From positions 3,672,501 to 3,736,500 of the forward strand of contig NZ_CP053746.1 of the NCBI RefSeq assembly GCF_013201545.1: 64,000 nucleotides of DNA. The letters run 5' to 3'. The stretch comes from Pseudomonas graminis. GTDB taxonomy: Bacteria > Pseudomonadota > Gammaproteobacteria > Pseudomonadales > Pseudomonadaceae. The first letter of the stretch is position 1, and every line of letters starts with the position of its first letter. The notes below the pieces were generated by a model. The model had not been told where the DNA came from and made no database searches. It worked only from the letters and a program-made list of their open reading frames with translations. This document shows, piece by piece, positions 1-8,857 of this stretch. A program made the translations under genes and the position numbers.

Positions 1-2
1 TT

Positions 3-416
3 GGCTTCGTCTATCAGTTCCACCACTTGCTGCCCGAGTTCACCGCACTGGAAAACGTCTGCATGCCATTGCTGATCGGCAAGACGCCGATTCCGGAAGC
101 CCGTCAGCGTGCAACCGCGCTGCTGGAGCGGGTAGGGCTCAAGCATCGACTGGCGCACAAGCCGTCGGAGCTGTCCGGCGGCGAACGTCAGCGGGTGGCG
201 ATCGCCCGCGCGCTGGTCAACCAGCCGGGTCTGGTCATGCTCGACGAGCCCACCGGCAACCTTGACTCTCACACGGCGCAAGGGATTCAGGACCTGATGC
301 TGGAGCTGAGCACGTTGTCGCGCACCGCCTTTCTGGTGGTGACCCACGACATGACGCTGGCCCGACAGATGGACCGCGTGTGGCGTCTTGAAGAAGGCCG
401 TCTGGTCGAAGCCTGA
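3..416 (+). CDS. lolD: LolD, lipoprotein-release ABC transporter ATPase (5' end cut by window)
   Basis: ATPase of the LolCDE complex, which extracts outer-membrane lipoproteins from the inner membrane and passes them to LolA. The open frame runs in from the left edge ([13 protein letters not shown], the Q-loop region), so the Walker A part lies outside the window. Visible are the ABC signature [15 protein letters not shown], Walker [13 protein letters not shown] and the H-loop VVTHD. It ends 68 bp before lolE, its membrane partner. Family assignment rests on the FHHLLPEF stretch typical of LolD and on the neighbour. The first in-frame ATG at 27 is internal. Confidence 0.93.
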   Translation, partial: GFVYQFHHLLPEFTALENVCMPLLIGKTPIPEARQRATALLERVGLKHRLAHKPSELSGGERQRVAIARALVNQPGLVMLDEPTGNLDSHTAQGIQDLMLELSTLSRTAFLVVTHDMTLARQMDRVWRLEEGRLVEA

Positions 417-425
417 CCCGCACAA

Positions 426-458
426 CCGATGCCATTCGGGCATCGGCTTTTTACTTTT
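426..458 (+). terminator. Hairpin plus T-tract between lolD and lolE
   Basis: Stem CCGATGCC (426-433), loop of five bases, GGCATCGG (439-446), followed by CTTTTTACTTTT. It has the shape of a Rho-independent terminator but lies inside an operon, so it may act as a partial terminator that lowers lolE relative to lolD, or lolE may have its own promoter. Confidence 0.6.
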
Positions 459-484
459 AGCTGCTCAGTTACGGTGCTCCACGA

Positions 485-1729
485 ATGTTCAGACCGTTAT
501 CCATATTTATCGGTACGCGCTACACGCGGGCCAAGCGTCGCAACCACTTCATCTCGTTCATTTCCATGACCTCGATGATCGGGCTGGCGCTGGGCGTGCT
601 GGCGATGATCGTGGTGCTGTCCGTGATGAACGGTTTCCAGCAGGAAATGAGTTCGCGGATCCTCGGCATGGTCCCCCATGCGGTGATCTCTGGCGTCAAG
701 CCGCTCGACGACTGGCAGCCGGCGGCCAGGGCATCGCTCAAAGACCCACAGGTCACGGCCGCCGTGCCATTCACTGAAATGGACGGCATGCTGTCGTACA
801 AGGGCTCGATGCAGCCGATACAGATCAACGGCGTCGATCCGGCCCTGGAGTCCAAGGTCTCCATCGTCACCCAGCACATCGTGCAGGGCCGCCTGCAGGA
901 CTTGAAGGCGGGCGAATTTGGTGTGGTGATCGGCGAAATCACCGCCCGGCGCTTTCGTCTGAACGTCGGCGATAAACTGACGCTGATCGTTCCGGAAATC
1001 AGCAGTGCGCCCGGTGGCATCACCCCGCGCCTGCAGCGCTTGACGGTGGTGGGTGTGTTCAAGGTCGGCGCCGAACTGGACGGTTCAATGGCGCTGGTCA
1101 ACGTCGCCGATGCCGCCGTCATCCAGCGCTGGCAGCCCAATCAGGTGCAGGGCGTGCGCCTGGCGCTGACGGATTTGTACGCTGCGCCGCAGGTTTCAAC
1201 GGCCATTGCCGCCGGACTCGGTGCGGACTACAAGGCGGATGACTGGACCCACACGCAGGGCAGTCTGTTCAGCGCGATGAAGATGGAAAAGACCATGATC
1301 GGCCTTTTGCTGTTGATGATTGTCGCCGTGGCGGCGTTCAACATCATCGCCACGCTGATCATGGTGGTGAATGACAAGGGCGCCGACATCGCGATCTTGC
1401 GCACCATCGGCGCCACCCCAAGTCAGATCATGACCATCTTCATGGTGCAGGGGACCGTCATCGGCATCGTGGGTACCGTGATCGGCGGCGTGTTGGGGGT
1501 GATCGCGGCGATCAACGTCAGTCAGATCGTCGGCTGGGTCGAGCGCGTGACAGGCCAGCACATTTTCACCTCGGACGTGTATTTCATCAGCAATCTTCCG
1601 TCGAAGCTCGAAGGCAGCGATGTGGCGCTGATCTGCAGTGCCGGCTTTATCCTCAGCTTTCTGGCAACGATCTACCCGGCTTACCGCGCCGCGCAGATCC
1701 AGCCGGCCCACGCCTTGCGTTACGAGTAG
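485..1729 (+). CDS. lolE: LolE, lipoprotein-release ABC transporter permease
   Basis: Inner-membrane permease of the LolCDE lipoprotein-extraction complex. At 414 residues it is full length for the LolC/LolE family. It has one N-terminal membrane segment (about residues 27-47), a large periplasmic MacB-type domain, and three C-terminal membrane segments in an FtsX domain (about 270-290, 318-345, 372-392). The N-terminal ARRRNHFISF-like stretch (here AKRRNHFISF) is typical of this family. It follows lolD directly, which favours LolE over the paralogue LolC, usually upstream of lolD. Start ATG at 485; no strong ribosome binding site is visible. Confidence 0.9.
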   Translation: MFRPLSIFIGTRYTRAKRRNHFISFISMTSMIGLALGVLAMIVVLSVMNGFQQEMSSRILGMVPHAVISGVKPLDDWQPAARASLKDPQVTAAVPFTEMDGMLSYKGSMQPIQINGVDPALESKVSIVTQHIVQGRLQDLKAGEFGVVIGEITARRFRLNVGDKLTLIVPEISSAPGGITPRLQRLTVVGVFKVGAELDGSMALVNVADAAVIQRWQPNQVQGVRLALTDLYAAPQVSTAIAAGLGADYKADDWTHTQGSLFSAMKMEKTMIGLLLLMIVAVAAFNIIATLIMVVNDKGADIAILRTIGATPSQIMTIFMVQGTVIGIVGTVIGGVLGVIAAINVSQIVGWVERVTGQHIFTSDVYFISNLPSKLEGSDVALICSAGFILSFLATIYPAYRAAQIQPAHALRYE

Positions 1730-1943
1730 CAGATGGATCAGGGGCCGACGCGCGGTGGGGACGCACGGCCCGGAGCACGACACCGCGGCCATGAAGCACG
1801 ACGCTCCCAATAGCGGGCTGTTCGAACCGGGCATGGTCGGCAAGGTGGCGATCAGTCAGTAAACGCTGAAAACCCGGAGCGAACCCGATAAACTTCGCGG
1901 CCTTGGTTTTTAACAGCCGCTTTTTTCAGGTCCAGGTCCCGCC

Positions 1944-2774
1944 ATGCATCCCGCAGCCGAACACTCGCCGCTGGGCAAGTCCAGCGAATACATCGCCACG
2001 TACACCCCGTCTCTGCTGTTCCCGATTCCCCGTGCTGCCAAATGGGCAGAACTGGGCCTGACGGCCGAGACGTTGCCTTATCAGGGTGTCGATTTCTGGA
2101 ATTGCTATGAGTTGTCCTGGCTGCTGCCATCGGGCAAGCCGGTGGTGGCCATTGGTGAGTTCAGCATTGCGGCAGACTCGGCCAATATCATCGAATCCAA
2201 GTCGTTCAAGCTGTACCTGAACTCGCTCAATCAGACCGCCTTTGCGTCTGAAGCCGAGCTGATCGCCACCCTGGAGAAGGACCTGTCGGCCGCTGCTGGC
2301 AAGCCGGTTGGCGTCCGCATTCGCAGCCTGAAGGACATCGAGGCCGAGGGAATTGTTTCGGTGCCGGGTGTGTGCGTCGATGACCTCGACGTGACTATTT
2401 CAAGCTACGACCGCCCTCAGCCCGAACTGCTTCGCTGCGATGAGTCGCGAGTGGTGGACGATGCACTGCACAGCCATCTTCTCAAATCCAACTGCCCGGT
2501 GACGAGCCAGCCGGACTGGGGCAGCGTCGCGGTTGAATACCGTGGCGCGGCGCTGGATCACGCCAGTTTTCTGGCCTACATCGTCAGCTTCCGCCAGCAT
2601 TCTGATTTCCACGAGCAGTGCGTGGAGCGCATCTTCATGGACCTGCAGCGTTTGCTGAAGCCGGAGAAGCTGACGGTGTATGCGCGTTATGTGCGCCGCG
2701 GCGGGCTGGACATCAACCCATACCGCAGCACGGAAGCGCTGACGCTGGAAAACGGGCGTCTCGCGCGGCAGTAA
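1944..2774 (+). CDS. queF: QueF, NADPH-dependent 7-cyano-7-deazaguanine reductase
   Basis: Reduces preQ0 to preQ1 in the cytoplasm, a step in queuosine tRNA modification. The 276-residue length is that of the two-domain (type II, E. coli-like) QueF. The QueF signature is seen as [11 protein letters not shown], and the thioimide-forming cysteine lies in [12 protein letters not shown] near residue 184, with a downstream FHEQCVERI stretch that carries the conserved substrate-binding residues. It stands alone after lolE, with a 214 bp gap, and is followed by a REP palindrome. Confidence 0.95.
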   Translation: MHPAAEHSPLGKSSEYIATYTPSLLFPIPRAAKWAELGLTAETLPYQGVDFWNCYELSWLLPSGKPVVAIGEFSIAADSANIIESKSFKLYLNSLNQTAFASEAELIATLEKDLSAAAGKPVGVRIRSLKDIEAEGIVSVPGVCVDDLDVTISSYDRPQPELLRCDESRVVDDALHSHLLKSNCPVTSQPDWGSVAVEYRGAALDHASFLAYIVSFRQHSDFHEQCVERIFMDLQRLLKPEKLTVYARYVRRGGLDINPYRSTEALTLENGRLARQ

Positions 2775-2790
2775 GGCGTTACTGCCCCCA

Positions 2791-2886
2791 TCTGTAGGAG
2801 CCAGCTTGCAGGTGAGCCCGAATGTTCAGACGATAGGGGTGACTGACGCACTCACTGCGTTCGCCGGCAAGCCAGCTCCTGCAGAA
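2791..2886. repeat. REP-like inverted pair after queF
   Basis: Two inverted copies of a palindromic unit, TAGGAGCCAGCTTGC near 2793 and GCAAGCCAGCTCCTGCA near 2868, separated by about 60 bp. This is a Pseudomonas REP doublet (REPIN-like) lying between the convergent queF and DUF4404 genes. It may stabilise or end transcripts. Confidence 0.65.
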
Positions 2887-2930
2887 TCGAGCCGGCCCGC
2901 CTCAATGAGGTGGGCCAGCAGACGCCTGAA

Positions 2931-3194
2931 TCAGATCCCCATGCTCCCCAGCGTTACCAGGACATTGCGCAGCGTACCGGCGATGGTCGGGTGATCGACC
3001 TCAAAACGCTCGACCGCCAGGTTGACGCCATCGGCAATGCTCGGGTCTTGGGAGACGGTCTCGAGTTCGATCTGCGCCTGGATTTGCTCCATGACCTCGG
3101 TCAGGTTCGAGCGATCCTCTGCGGTCAGATCAGGATTATGCTCCAGCTGCTGGTTCAGGCTGTCGAGTTGTAGTTGCAAGTCACTGACGGACAT
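2931..3194 (-). CDS. DUF4404 family protein
   Basis: Small acidic, mostly helical cytoplasmic protein of 87 residues in the DUF4404 family; no molecular function is known to me. The start at 3194 (MSVSDLQLQ) has a GGAAGA ribosome binding site six bases upstream; a longer frame reaching 3257 has no such site. The sequence is rich in Leu/Gln/Glu in the N-terminal half (likely helical pair) and ends in a hydrophobic stretch NVLVTLGSMGI. Recall places the same gene between queF and mlaA in other pseudomonads. Confidence 0.75.
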   Translation of the reverse strand: MSVSDLQLQLDSLNQQLEHNPDLTAEDRSNLTEVMEQIQAQIELETVSQDPSIADGVNLAVERFEVDHPTIAGTLRNVLVTLGSMGI

Positions 3195-3305
3195 GGGGTC
3201 TTCCTTAATCTGATTGGTCTCACGATGGACCGCAATGCGCAGGCAAAGGTCCTTCACCGCCCTAGACTAATCCACTCCAGGCCACTGTGCATGACCTCAG
3301 TCAGC

Positions 3306-3941
3306 TCAAGGCTTCTCCGACTTCTGCCGGCGCAGGGTGATATCCGCCAGACACGACTCCAGCTCGCCCAAGTGATCGATGACTGAATGTGCGCCGGCCG
3401 CATACAGCTCGAGGGTGGCTCGGCCGCGACGGCGCTCGCGATCCAGATCGCTCAATGCCTCCCATTGCTGAGGCGACAAACCGCACAGCGGGCCGCAAGA
3501 CGCCAGCCCGACCGTCCACAGCCCTGCGTTGATGCCCGCCATGAGCAGACGCGGATCGCCGCTCACCAACACGCAGCCGTCCAGTTGCTTCACGCCCAGG
3601 GTCATCAGCGCTTGCCAGCATGCATCAGGTGCAGGCCAACGATGGGTCGGCGCGGGAGTGGGTAGAACCAGAGTGCTGAGCGGTGCCGCCAGCTGATCGG
3701 TAATCGAGGAGGGGTATTCATCGAGCCAGGCGCAGGGAATGCCGTGCTGTTTGAGATGCTTCAGGGCGTTGATTGCACCGGGCGCGAGCGCTGCGAATGG
3801 CTGGGCGTCCCGGGATACCAGTGACCTTCCATCGCTGCCCAGCAGCGTGCGCGCCTGGGCGCCGAAGTCGACAAGGCAACCGCTCAGTCCGAACAAAACA
3901 GCGGTGAACGATGGAGCAGCGACGGCGACCGGGGCGAGCAT
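3306..3941 (-). CDS. HAD-superfamily protein lacking the catalytic aspartate (phosphonatase-like)
   Basis: A 211-residue protein with the layout of a HAD-superfamily phosphatase of the phosphonoacetaldehyde-hydrolase-like group. Motif I, which should read like DxDGTLVD, is here FGLSGCLVDFG: both the nucleophilic Asp and the acid/base Asp are replaced. Later stretches (GCVLVSGDPRLLMAGINAGLWTVGL) match the HAD motif IV region that normally holds acidic residues. The start at 3941 (MLAPVAV) has GAGGGA five bases upstream; the longer frame begins with TTG. It may be a pseudoenzyme. It is divergent from mlaA. Confidence 0.7.
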   Translation of the reverse strand: MLAPVAVAAPSFTAVLFGLSGCLVDFGAQARTLLGSDGRSLVSRDAQPFAALAPGAINALKHLKQHGIPCAWLDEYPSSITDQLAAPLSTLVLPTPAPTHRWPAPDACWQALMTLGVKQLDGCVLVSGDPRLLMAGINAGLWTVGLASCGPLCGLSPQQWEALSDLDRERRRGRATLELYAAGAHSVIDHLGELESCLADITLRRQKSEKP

Positions 3942-4142
3942 GGCATTCCCTCTCAAAGCCGTTGACGCTAAGGGATTGCCATGACAAATCGATGACCGAA
4001 CGATGACAGTGGTTCCCGATGTTTAAGGCCCTACAAATCACCCACCATTTCAGCGACGTAAATAGTCACAGAACGCTTTATACTCCGGCCTTTGGTTTGG
4101 GGCGTAGCGCCCGCTTGATTACTTTGACTGGGAGTCTCAGCT

Positions 4143-4844
4143 ATGCCCGAGAACGGTGCTGGCATTATCAATCGTCTGGTTCGAACGTGCGTGTGGGCCA
4201 GTCTGGCCGTGGCGCCGATGGCTGCAAATGCGGCGGACGAAGATCCGTGGGAAGGCGTCAACCGTGCGATTTTCCGTTTCAATGACACCGTCGACACCTA
4301 CGCGCTGAAACCCATCGCCCAAGGCTATGAGTTCATCACGCCGCAGTTCCTTGAAGACGGCATCCACAACATGTTCAAAAACGTCGGCGAAGTCACCAAC
4401 CTTGCCAACGATGTGCTTCAGGTCAAACCTGAAGCCGCGGGCGTCGATACCGCACGCCTGATCTTCAACACCACCTTCGGCCTGCTGGGCTTTTTCGATG
4501 TCGGCACCAAGATGGGCCTGCAACGCAACGACGAAGATTTCGGCCAGACCCTCGGTCATTGGGGCGTCCCAAGCGGCCCGTTCGTGATGCTGCCGCTATT
4601 TGGTCCGAGCACCGTGCGTGACACGTTCGCCAAATACCCGGACACCTACACCCAGCCTTGGCGTTACATCGATCACGTCCCGACGCGTAACACTGCGCTG
4701 GCCGTGAGCGTTGTCGACACCCGTGCCAGCCTGCTCTCAGCCGAAAAGCTGATCAATGGCGACAAGTACATTTTCATCCGCAACGCTTACCTGCAGAACC
4801 GCGAGTTCAAAGTCAAAGACGGCAAGGTTGTCGACGACTTCTGA
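4143..4844 (+). CDS. mlaA: MlaA (VacJ), outer-membrane phospholipid removal protein
   Basis: Removes mislocalised phospholipids from the outer leaflet of the outer membrane and passes them to MlaC. The family core is clear: DPWEGVNRAIFRFND, FNTTFGLLGFFDVGTKMGL, EDFGQTLGHWGVPSGPF and the final RNAYLQNREFKVKDGK. The N-terminus is a signal peptide, but there is no lipobox cysteine; the apparent cut is after ANA (signal peptidase I), so this copy looks soluble or porin-bound rather than lipidated as in E. coli. It is followed by a strong terminator. Confidence 0.93.
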   Translation: MPENGAGIINRLVRTCVWASLAVAPMAANAADEDPWEGVNRAIFRFNDTVDTYALKPIAQGYEFITPQFLEDGIHNMFKNVGEVTNLANDVLQVKPEAAGVDTARLIFNTTFGLLGFFDVGTKMGLQRNDEDFGQTLGHWGVPSGPFVMLPLFGPSTVRDTFAKYPDTYTQPWRYIDHVPTRNTALAVSVVDTRASLLSAEKLINGDKYIFIRNAYLQNREFKVKDGKVVDDF

Positions 4845-4874
4845 TCCCGCTGCGCTCGAAAGCGATGCAAAAAA

Positions 4875-4900
4875 AGGCGACCTGAGGGTCGCCTTTTTAT
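4875..4900 (+). terminator. Rho-independent terminator after mlaA
   Basis: Stem AGGCGACC (4875-4882), loop TGAG, GGTCGCCT (4887-4894), then a T-run. An A-run also precedes the stem, so it may work for the convergent pilZ gene. Confidence 0.9.
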
Positions 4901-4942
4901 TTTCGCTATTTTTCGAAAATGTGATGGAGTTCCGGACTGACG

Positions 4943-5242
4943 TCACTTCATCGCCAGGATCGTCAGCCCCAGTTTTTGCTCACCGCCCTCGATGTCGGCA
5001 ATCCACACCACCTCGGTGTCCGCCTCCAGGCCCTTGAGCGCGGCGTGCTCGGAATCAATCGTCACGCTGATCTTGTCGCCCACCTGGAACGAGCGGGGCG
5101 CTTGTATCTGCATGCCAGAGCTGGATAAATCCACGCAGACGGCCGGGATAATCTGGCCGGCGTAGATCAGGCTGATGTCCGCATCGACCCGCATGCGAAT
5201 GTAATCCCGTTTTTCTTCGTAATCGCGATCGAGCTGGCCCAT
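4943..5242 (-). CDS. PilZ-domain c-di-GMP receptor protein
   Basis: Stand-alone PilZ domain of 99 residues. The c-di-GMP binding motifs are visible: EKRDYIRMR (RxxxR at about residues 12-16) and DLSSSGMQI (D/NxSxxG at about 38-43). It is likely a cytoplasmic c-di-GMP receptor, with the partner unknown. It is convergent with mlaA and divergent from rssB. It ends 20-30 bases from the mlaA terminator. The start ATG at 5242 lies before a short gap of about 265 bp to rssB. Confidence 0.88.
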   Translation of the reverse strand: MGQLDRDYEEKRDYIRMRVDADISLIYAGQIIPAVCVDLSSSGMQIQAPRSFQVGDKISVTIDSEHAALKGLEADTEVVWIADIEGGEQKLGLTILAMK

Positions 5243-5507
5243 GACGCATCCTTCGTTTTGATTGCTGATTTAACGGTTCTTATAACTCCGGGCGATTTGC
5301 GATGTAAAGACGCCGTTCGGCAGCGGGGCTGCGCTTGAAACGCCAGGCGGATGGGAGTACCGTCTGCGCCTTGAAGGACAGCTCTGTCATGTGAAGCGTT
5401 TGACCAAAAGTCCGCTACCTGAGCCAGAGAGGCTAGAAGCGAATCCAGTACGCGGGCTGACTGCAACCAGCCGCCTACGCCAACCTAATCTGGCGCCGTT
5501 TGCCCAC

Positions 5508-6689
5508 ATGCAAAAAACCAGTGCCACGCTGCTGATCATCGATGACGACGAAGTCGTGCGCGCGAGTCTCGCGGCCTATTTGGAAGACAGCGGGTTCAGT
5601 GTTCTGCAAGCCGGTAATGGCCTGCAGGGTCTACAGACTTTCGAGCGGGAAAAGCCCGATCTGCTGATCTGCGACCTGCGCATGCCGCAGGTGGGCGGTC
5701 TCGAGCTGATCCGTCAGGTCACCAGTCTTGCGCCGGAGACGCCGGTCATCGTGGTGTCTGGCGCGGGTGTGATGAGCGATGCCGTCGAAGCACTGCGCCT
5801 TGGCGCTGCCGATTACCTGATCAAACCCCTCGAAGACCTTGCAGTGCTTGAGCACTCGGTCCGACGAGCGCTGGACCGGGCGCGCCTGCTCCACGAAAAC
5901 CAGGAATACCGGCAGAAGCTGGAGACCGCCAATCGCGAGCTCGAGGCCAGCCTGCACTTGCTGCAGGAAGACCAGGACGCGGGCCGTCAGGTGCAGATGA
6001 ACATGCTGCCCATCAGCCCCTGGGCCATCGACGCGTTCGAATTCGAACATGAGATCATCCCGTCGCTGTACCTGTCGGGCGATTTCGTTGATTATTTTCG
6101 GGTCGATGAGCGACGCGTCGCCTTTTACCTGGCGGACGTGTCCGGCCATGGCGCGTCGTCTGCGTTCATCACCGTGCTGTTGAAATTCATGACCACGCGC
6201 CTGCTGTTTGAATCCAAGCGAGGCGGCAGTCTGCCGGAGTTCAAGCCGTCAGATGTGCTGGGCCACATCAATCGCGGGCTGATCAGCTGCAAGCTGGGCA
6301 AGCACGTAACGATGGTGGGTGGCGTGATCGACGAGGTCACCGGGCAGTTGACCTACAGCGTCGGCGGCCATTTGCCGCTGCCGGTGTTCTACACCCCGGG
6401 GGACACGCATTACCTTGAAGGCCGTGGTCTGCCTGTCGGGCTGTTCAATGAAGCGACTTACACGGATCACGTTATCGATCTGCCTGCGTCCTTTAGTCTC
6501 ACCCTGCTGTCCGACGGCATTCTGGACCTTCTCCCAGGTGATACACTCAAAGAGAAAGAAGCCAACTTGCCCGAACTGGTCAAGGCGGCGGGGGGCAGCC
6601 TGGATGGTCTGCGCCAGACGTTTGGATTGGCCACGCTAGGGGAGATGCCGGATGATATCGCCTTGTTAGTGTTGAGCAGGAACCTTTAA
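5508..6689 (+). CDS. rssB: RssB, response regulator with PP2C-type phosphatase output
   Basis: Two-domain signalling protein of 393 residues. Residues 5-120 form a receiver domain (LLIIDDDEVV acidic pocket, phospho-acceptor Asp in LLICDLRMPQ, Thr/Ser switch VVVSGAG, Lys in YLIKPLE). A coiled-coil linker (about 125-155) leads to a SpoIIE/PP2C-like phosphatase domain (LSGDFVDYF, YLADVSGHGASSA, LLSDGILDLL). By analogy with partner-switch systems it dephosphorylates the STAS protein RssC encoded next to it, which controls sigma factor activity. The start at 5508 fits the usual family length; the frame remains open back to 5391. It overlaps rssC by 1 bp. Confidence 0.88.
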   Translation: MQKTSATLLIIDDDEVVRASLAAYLEDSGFSVLQAGNGLQGLQTFEREKPDLLICDLRMPQVGGLELIRQVTSLAPETPVIVVSGAGVMSDAVEALRLGAADYLIKPLEDLAVLEHSVRRALDRARLLHENQEYRQKLETANRELEASLHLLQEDQDAGRQVQMNMLPISPWAIDAFEFEHEIIPSLYLSGDFVDYFRVDERRVAFYLADVSGHGASSAFITVLLKFMTTRLLFESKRGGSLPEFKPSDVLGHINRGLISCKLGKHVTMVGGVIDEVTGQLTYSVGGHLPLPVFYTPGDTHYLEGRGLPVGLFNEATYTDHVIDLPASFSLTLLSDGILDLLPGDTLKEKEANLPELVKAAGGSLDGLRQTFGLATLGEMPDDIALLVLSRNL

Positions 6690-7171
6690 TGAGTACCGGT
6701 AGAATCCAGTTCGCCGAGCAAGACGGCACATTCGTCCTCAAGTTTGTGGGTGAAGTGCGTCTGACGCTGTGCTCGGCGTTGGATGCGACAATTGAACGGA
6801 TCTTCACCTCGATGAATTTCTCGACGGTGGTTATCGATCTGACCGAAACCCGCAGCATCGACAGCACGACCCTGGGTCTGCTGGCCAAGCTGTCGATCCT
6901 CTCGCGCCAGAAGGCCGGGTTGTTGCCGACGGTCGTCACCACCCATGAAGACATAACGCGGCTGCTGCAGTCCATGGGCTTCGATCAGGTCTTCAACATC
7001 GTCGGGCGTCCTGTTCCGCGTCCCGAAGCCTTGAGCGATCTGCCGACCCAGGATCAGTGCGAAGACGTGGTCAAGGCCAAGGTACTGGAGGCCCACAAGA
7101 TTCTCATGGGCTTGAACGATTCGAACCGCGAAGCCTTCCGTGATCTGGTCAACGCCCTCGAACACCAGTAG
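6689..7171 (+). CDS. rssC: RssC, STAS-domain anti-sigma factor antagonist
   Basis: A 160-residue STAS protein, the likely substrate of RssB. The N-terminal part (1-105) is the STAS fold with the regulatory serine in RSIDSTTLGLLAKLS. The C-terminal 50 residues form an extra helical tail. The start codon overlaps the rssB stop (TAATG), which indicates translational coupling. In the family the dephosphorylated form binds an anti-sigma factor; no such kinase/anti-sigma gene lies in the window. A bidirectional terminator follows. Confidence 0.87.
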   Translation: MSTGRIQFAEQDGTFVLKFVGEVRLTLCSALDATIERIFTSMNFSTVVIDLTETRSIDSTTLGLLAKLSILSRQKAGLLPTVVTTHEDITRLLQSMGFDQVFNIVGRPVPRPEALSDLPTQDQCEDVVKAKVLEAHKILMGLNDSNREAFRDLVNALEHQ

Positions 7172-7223
7172 CAACGCCACCAGCAAGATCAGTAACACGC
7201 CCCGGTCCTGAACCGAGGCAATA

Positions 7224-7260
7224 AAAAAGGGCGGCACCCTCACAGGTGCCGCCCTTTTTA
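7224..7260. terminator. Bidirectional terminator between rssC and tal
   Basis: GC-rich 10 bp stem GGGCGGCACC (7229-7238) and GGTGCCGCCC (7245-7254), flanked by an A-run on the left and a T-run on the right, so it can end transcripts from both convergent genes. Confidence 0.92.
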
Positions 7261-7273
7261 CGTGCCTGACGCG

Positions 7274-8200
7274 TCAGGCTTTGGCCGACAGCATCTTTTC
7301 CAGTGCAACCTGGTCACGGGCGAACTGACGAATGCCTTCGGCCAGTTTCTCGGTGGCCATGGCGTCCTCGTTGGAAGCCCAGCGGAACTGGCTTTCGTTG
7401 AGGGTCACGCGCGGCTCGCCGCCATTGCCTGGCTTGAGTTTCTGCTCAAGCGTGCCGGTGTCTTCCGACAGCTTATGCAGCAGGTCAGGGCTGATGGTCA
7501 GACGGTCGCAGCCGGCCAGTTCTTCGATCTGGCTGAGGTTACGGAAGCTGGCGCCCATGACCACGGTCTTGTAGTCGTTGGCCTTGTAGTAGTTGTAGAT
7601 GCGGGTCACCGACTGCACGCCCGGATCTTCTGCACCGACGTAGTCTTTGCCTTCGGCTTTCTTGTACCAGTCGTAGATGCGGCCCACGAATGGCGAGATC
7701 AGAAACACGCCGGCGTCGGCACAGGCCTGAGCCTGAGCGAAAGAGAACAGCAGGGTCAGATTGCACTGGATGCCTTTCTTTTCCAGCGCTTCAGCGGCCT
7801 TGATGCCCTCCCAGGTCGACGCCAGCTTGATCAGGATGCGGTCGCGGCCGATGCCGAAATCTTCGTACAGACCGACGATGCGGTCAGCGCGATCGATGCA
7901 GGCCTGGGTGTCGAACGACAGGCGTGCGTCCACTTCGGTGGAGACGCGGCCCGGGACCACTTTCAGAATCTCGCGGCCGATGGCGACGGCGAAACGGTCG
8001 CTGGCGACGTTGATGTCGTTGTTGCTGCCGGTGAACGCCTCTTTCAACCGGTCGCTGTTGCTGTCGCTGGAAGCGGCCTTGAGCAAGAGGGAAGGGTTGG
8101 TGGTGGCGTCGACGGGCTTGAGTTTTTCGATGGCAGCGAAATCGCCGGTGTCGGCAACGACGGTGGTGAATTGCTTGAGTTGTTCCAGCTTGGAAGTCAT
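7274..8200 (-). CDS. tal: Transaldolase
   Basis: Pentose-phosphate pathway enzyme that moves a dihydroxyacetone unit from sedoheptulose-7-P to glyceraldehyde-3-P. At 308 residues it fits the TalB/class-I type. Visible are [13 protein letters not shown] near residue 30, the Schiff-base lysine in [12 protein letters not shown] near 131, and the phosphate-binding GASFRN stretch. The start at 8200 (MTSKLEQLK) has AGGACA upstream; the frame is open back to 8281. A perfect palindrome GGTGTACACC (8259-8268) lies in its promoter region. Confidence 0.96.
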   Translation of the reverse strand: MTSKLEQLKQFTTVVADTGDFAAIEKLKPVDATTNPSLLLKAASSDSNSDRLKEAFTGSNNDINVASDRFAVAIGREILKVVPGRVSTEVDARLSFDTQACIDRADRIVGLYEDFGIGRDRILIKLASTWEGIKAAEALEKKGIQCNLTLLFSFAQAQACADAGVFLISPFVGRIYDWYKKAEGKDYVGAEDPGVQSVTRIYNYYKANDYKTVVMGASFRNLSQIEELAGCDRLTISPDLLHKLSEDTGTLEQKLKPGNGGEPRVTLNESQFRWASNEDAMATEKLAEGIRQFARDQVALEKMLSAKA

Positions 8201-8539
8201 GAGCGTGCTCTGTCCTGTGGTTGTGCTGACATTACCCGAGCGCCGCCGGTCACTCAAGGGTGTACACCGCGACACGCGCACCGGTTTAGACGCCTGCGTT
8301 TGCGCAAACGGCGTGCCTGCGTGTCAGCCATGATCCGGGCGATGCGTGCTTTTTAAAAAGAGCGGCGCGGATGCATGGTCTGTCGGTTCCCGAGGAAGGC
8401 GGATACTCGATCCAGACTGGTTGGAGCCCGGACCGGCTGGGATGTTCCCGGGCGCTGACATCTTATCCGCCGACGGTCTGCGACGGCCCCGCAGGCATGT
8501 GCCCAATACGTGAATCCGCGCTCAGTGGCGTGGCCACAC

Positions 8540-8857
8540 TCAACGAGCGGGCGTCTCGCCGCAGTCGCTGTCGACTGATTTGATCAGCGTGGTCCGATCG
8601 AAGACTTCCAGATGAACCTGACACGTCGCCTCGGCCGGAAGGCTCAAGCTAACGCTGCTCGCCGCGACCCCGCTCTGCAGATCGCCCTGCTGGTCGATGG
8701 CCGACGTGCCCTGGGCGCTGGTCTGCCTGACGGTCATTCGGTAGTGCAGCGTCAGCGGCGCAGGATTTTCGAGGTGCGGGCGGATCACCACCGTCGAGCC
8801 GCTGCGCTGAGCGTCAACCGTCACAACGAGCTGCGTGAAGTCCATCATCGTGATCAC
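8540..8857 (-). CDS. csgH: CsgH-like curli chaperone/assembly factor
   Basis: A 105-residue beta-rich protein of the CsgC/CsgH type, last gene of the curli operon. The core VVTVDAQRSGSTVVIRP and VRQTSAQGTSAIDQQGDL fit the CsgH family. In related proteins it prevents curlin from polymerising too early in the periplasm. No classic signal peptide is evident from the called start (GTG at 8857, overlapping the previous stop by 4 bp); alternative ATG codons lie at 8848 and 8845. Two cysteines (in ATCQVH and DSDCGE) could form a disulphide, as expected for a periplasmic location, so the true N-terminus is uncertain. Confidence 0.72.
   Translation of the reverse strand: MITMMDFTQLVVTVDAQRSGSTVVIRPHLENPAPLTLHYRMTVRQTSAQGTSAIDQQGDLQSGVAASSVSLSLPAEATCQVHLEVFDRTTLIKSVDSDCGETPAR

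Noticed and set aside
1791..1862. Short reading frame MKHDAPNSGLFEPGMVGKVAISQ after lolE
   Set aside because: Looks protein-like but is only 23 codons, in a small gap, with no clear ribosome binding site and no recognised family.
8259..8268. Perfect palindrome GGTGTACACC in the tal promoter region
   Set aside because: Ten bases only; no second copy and no known regulator match, so it is kept as a remark in the tal entry.
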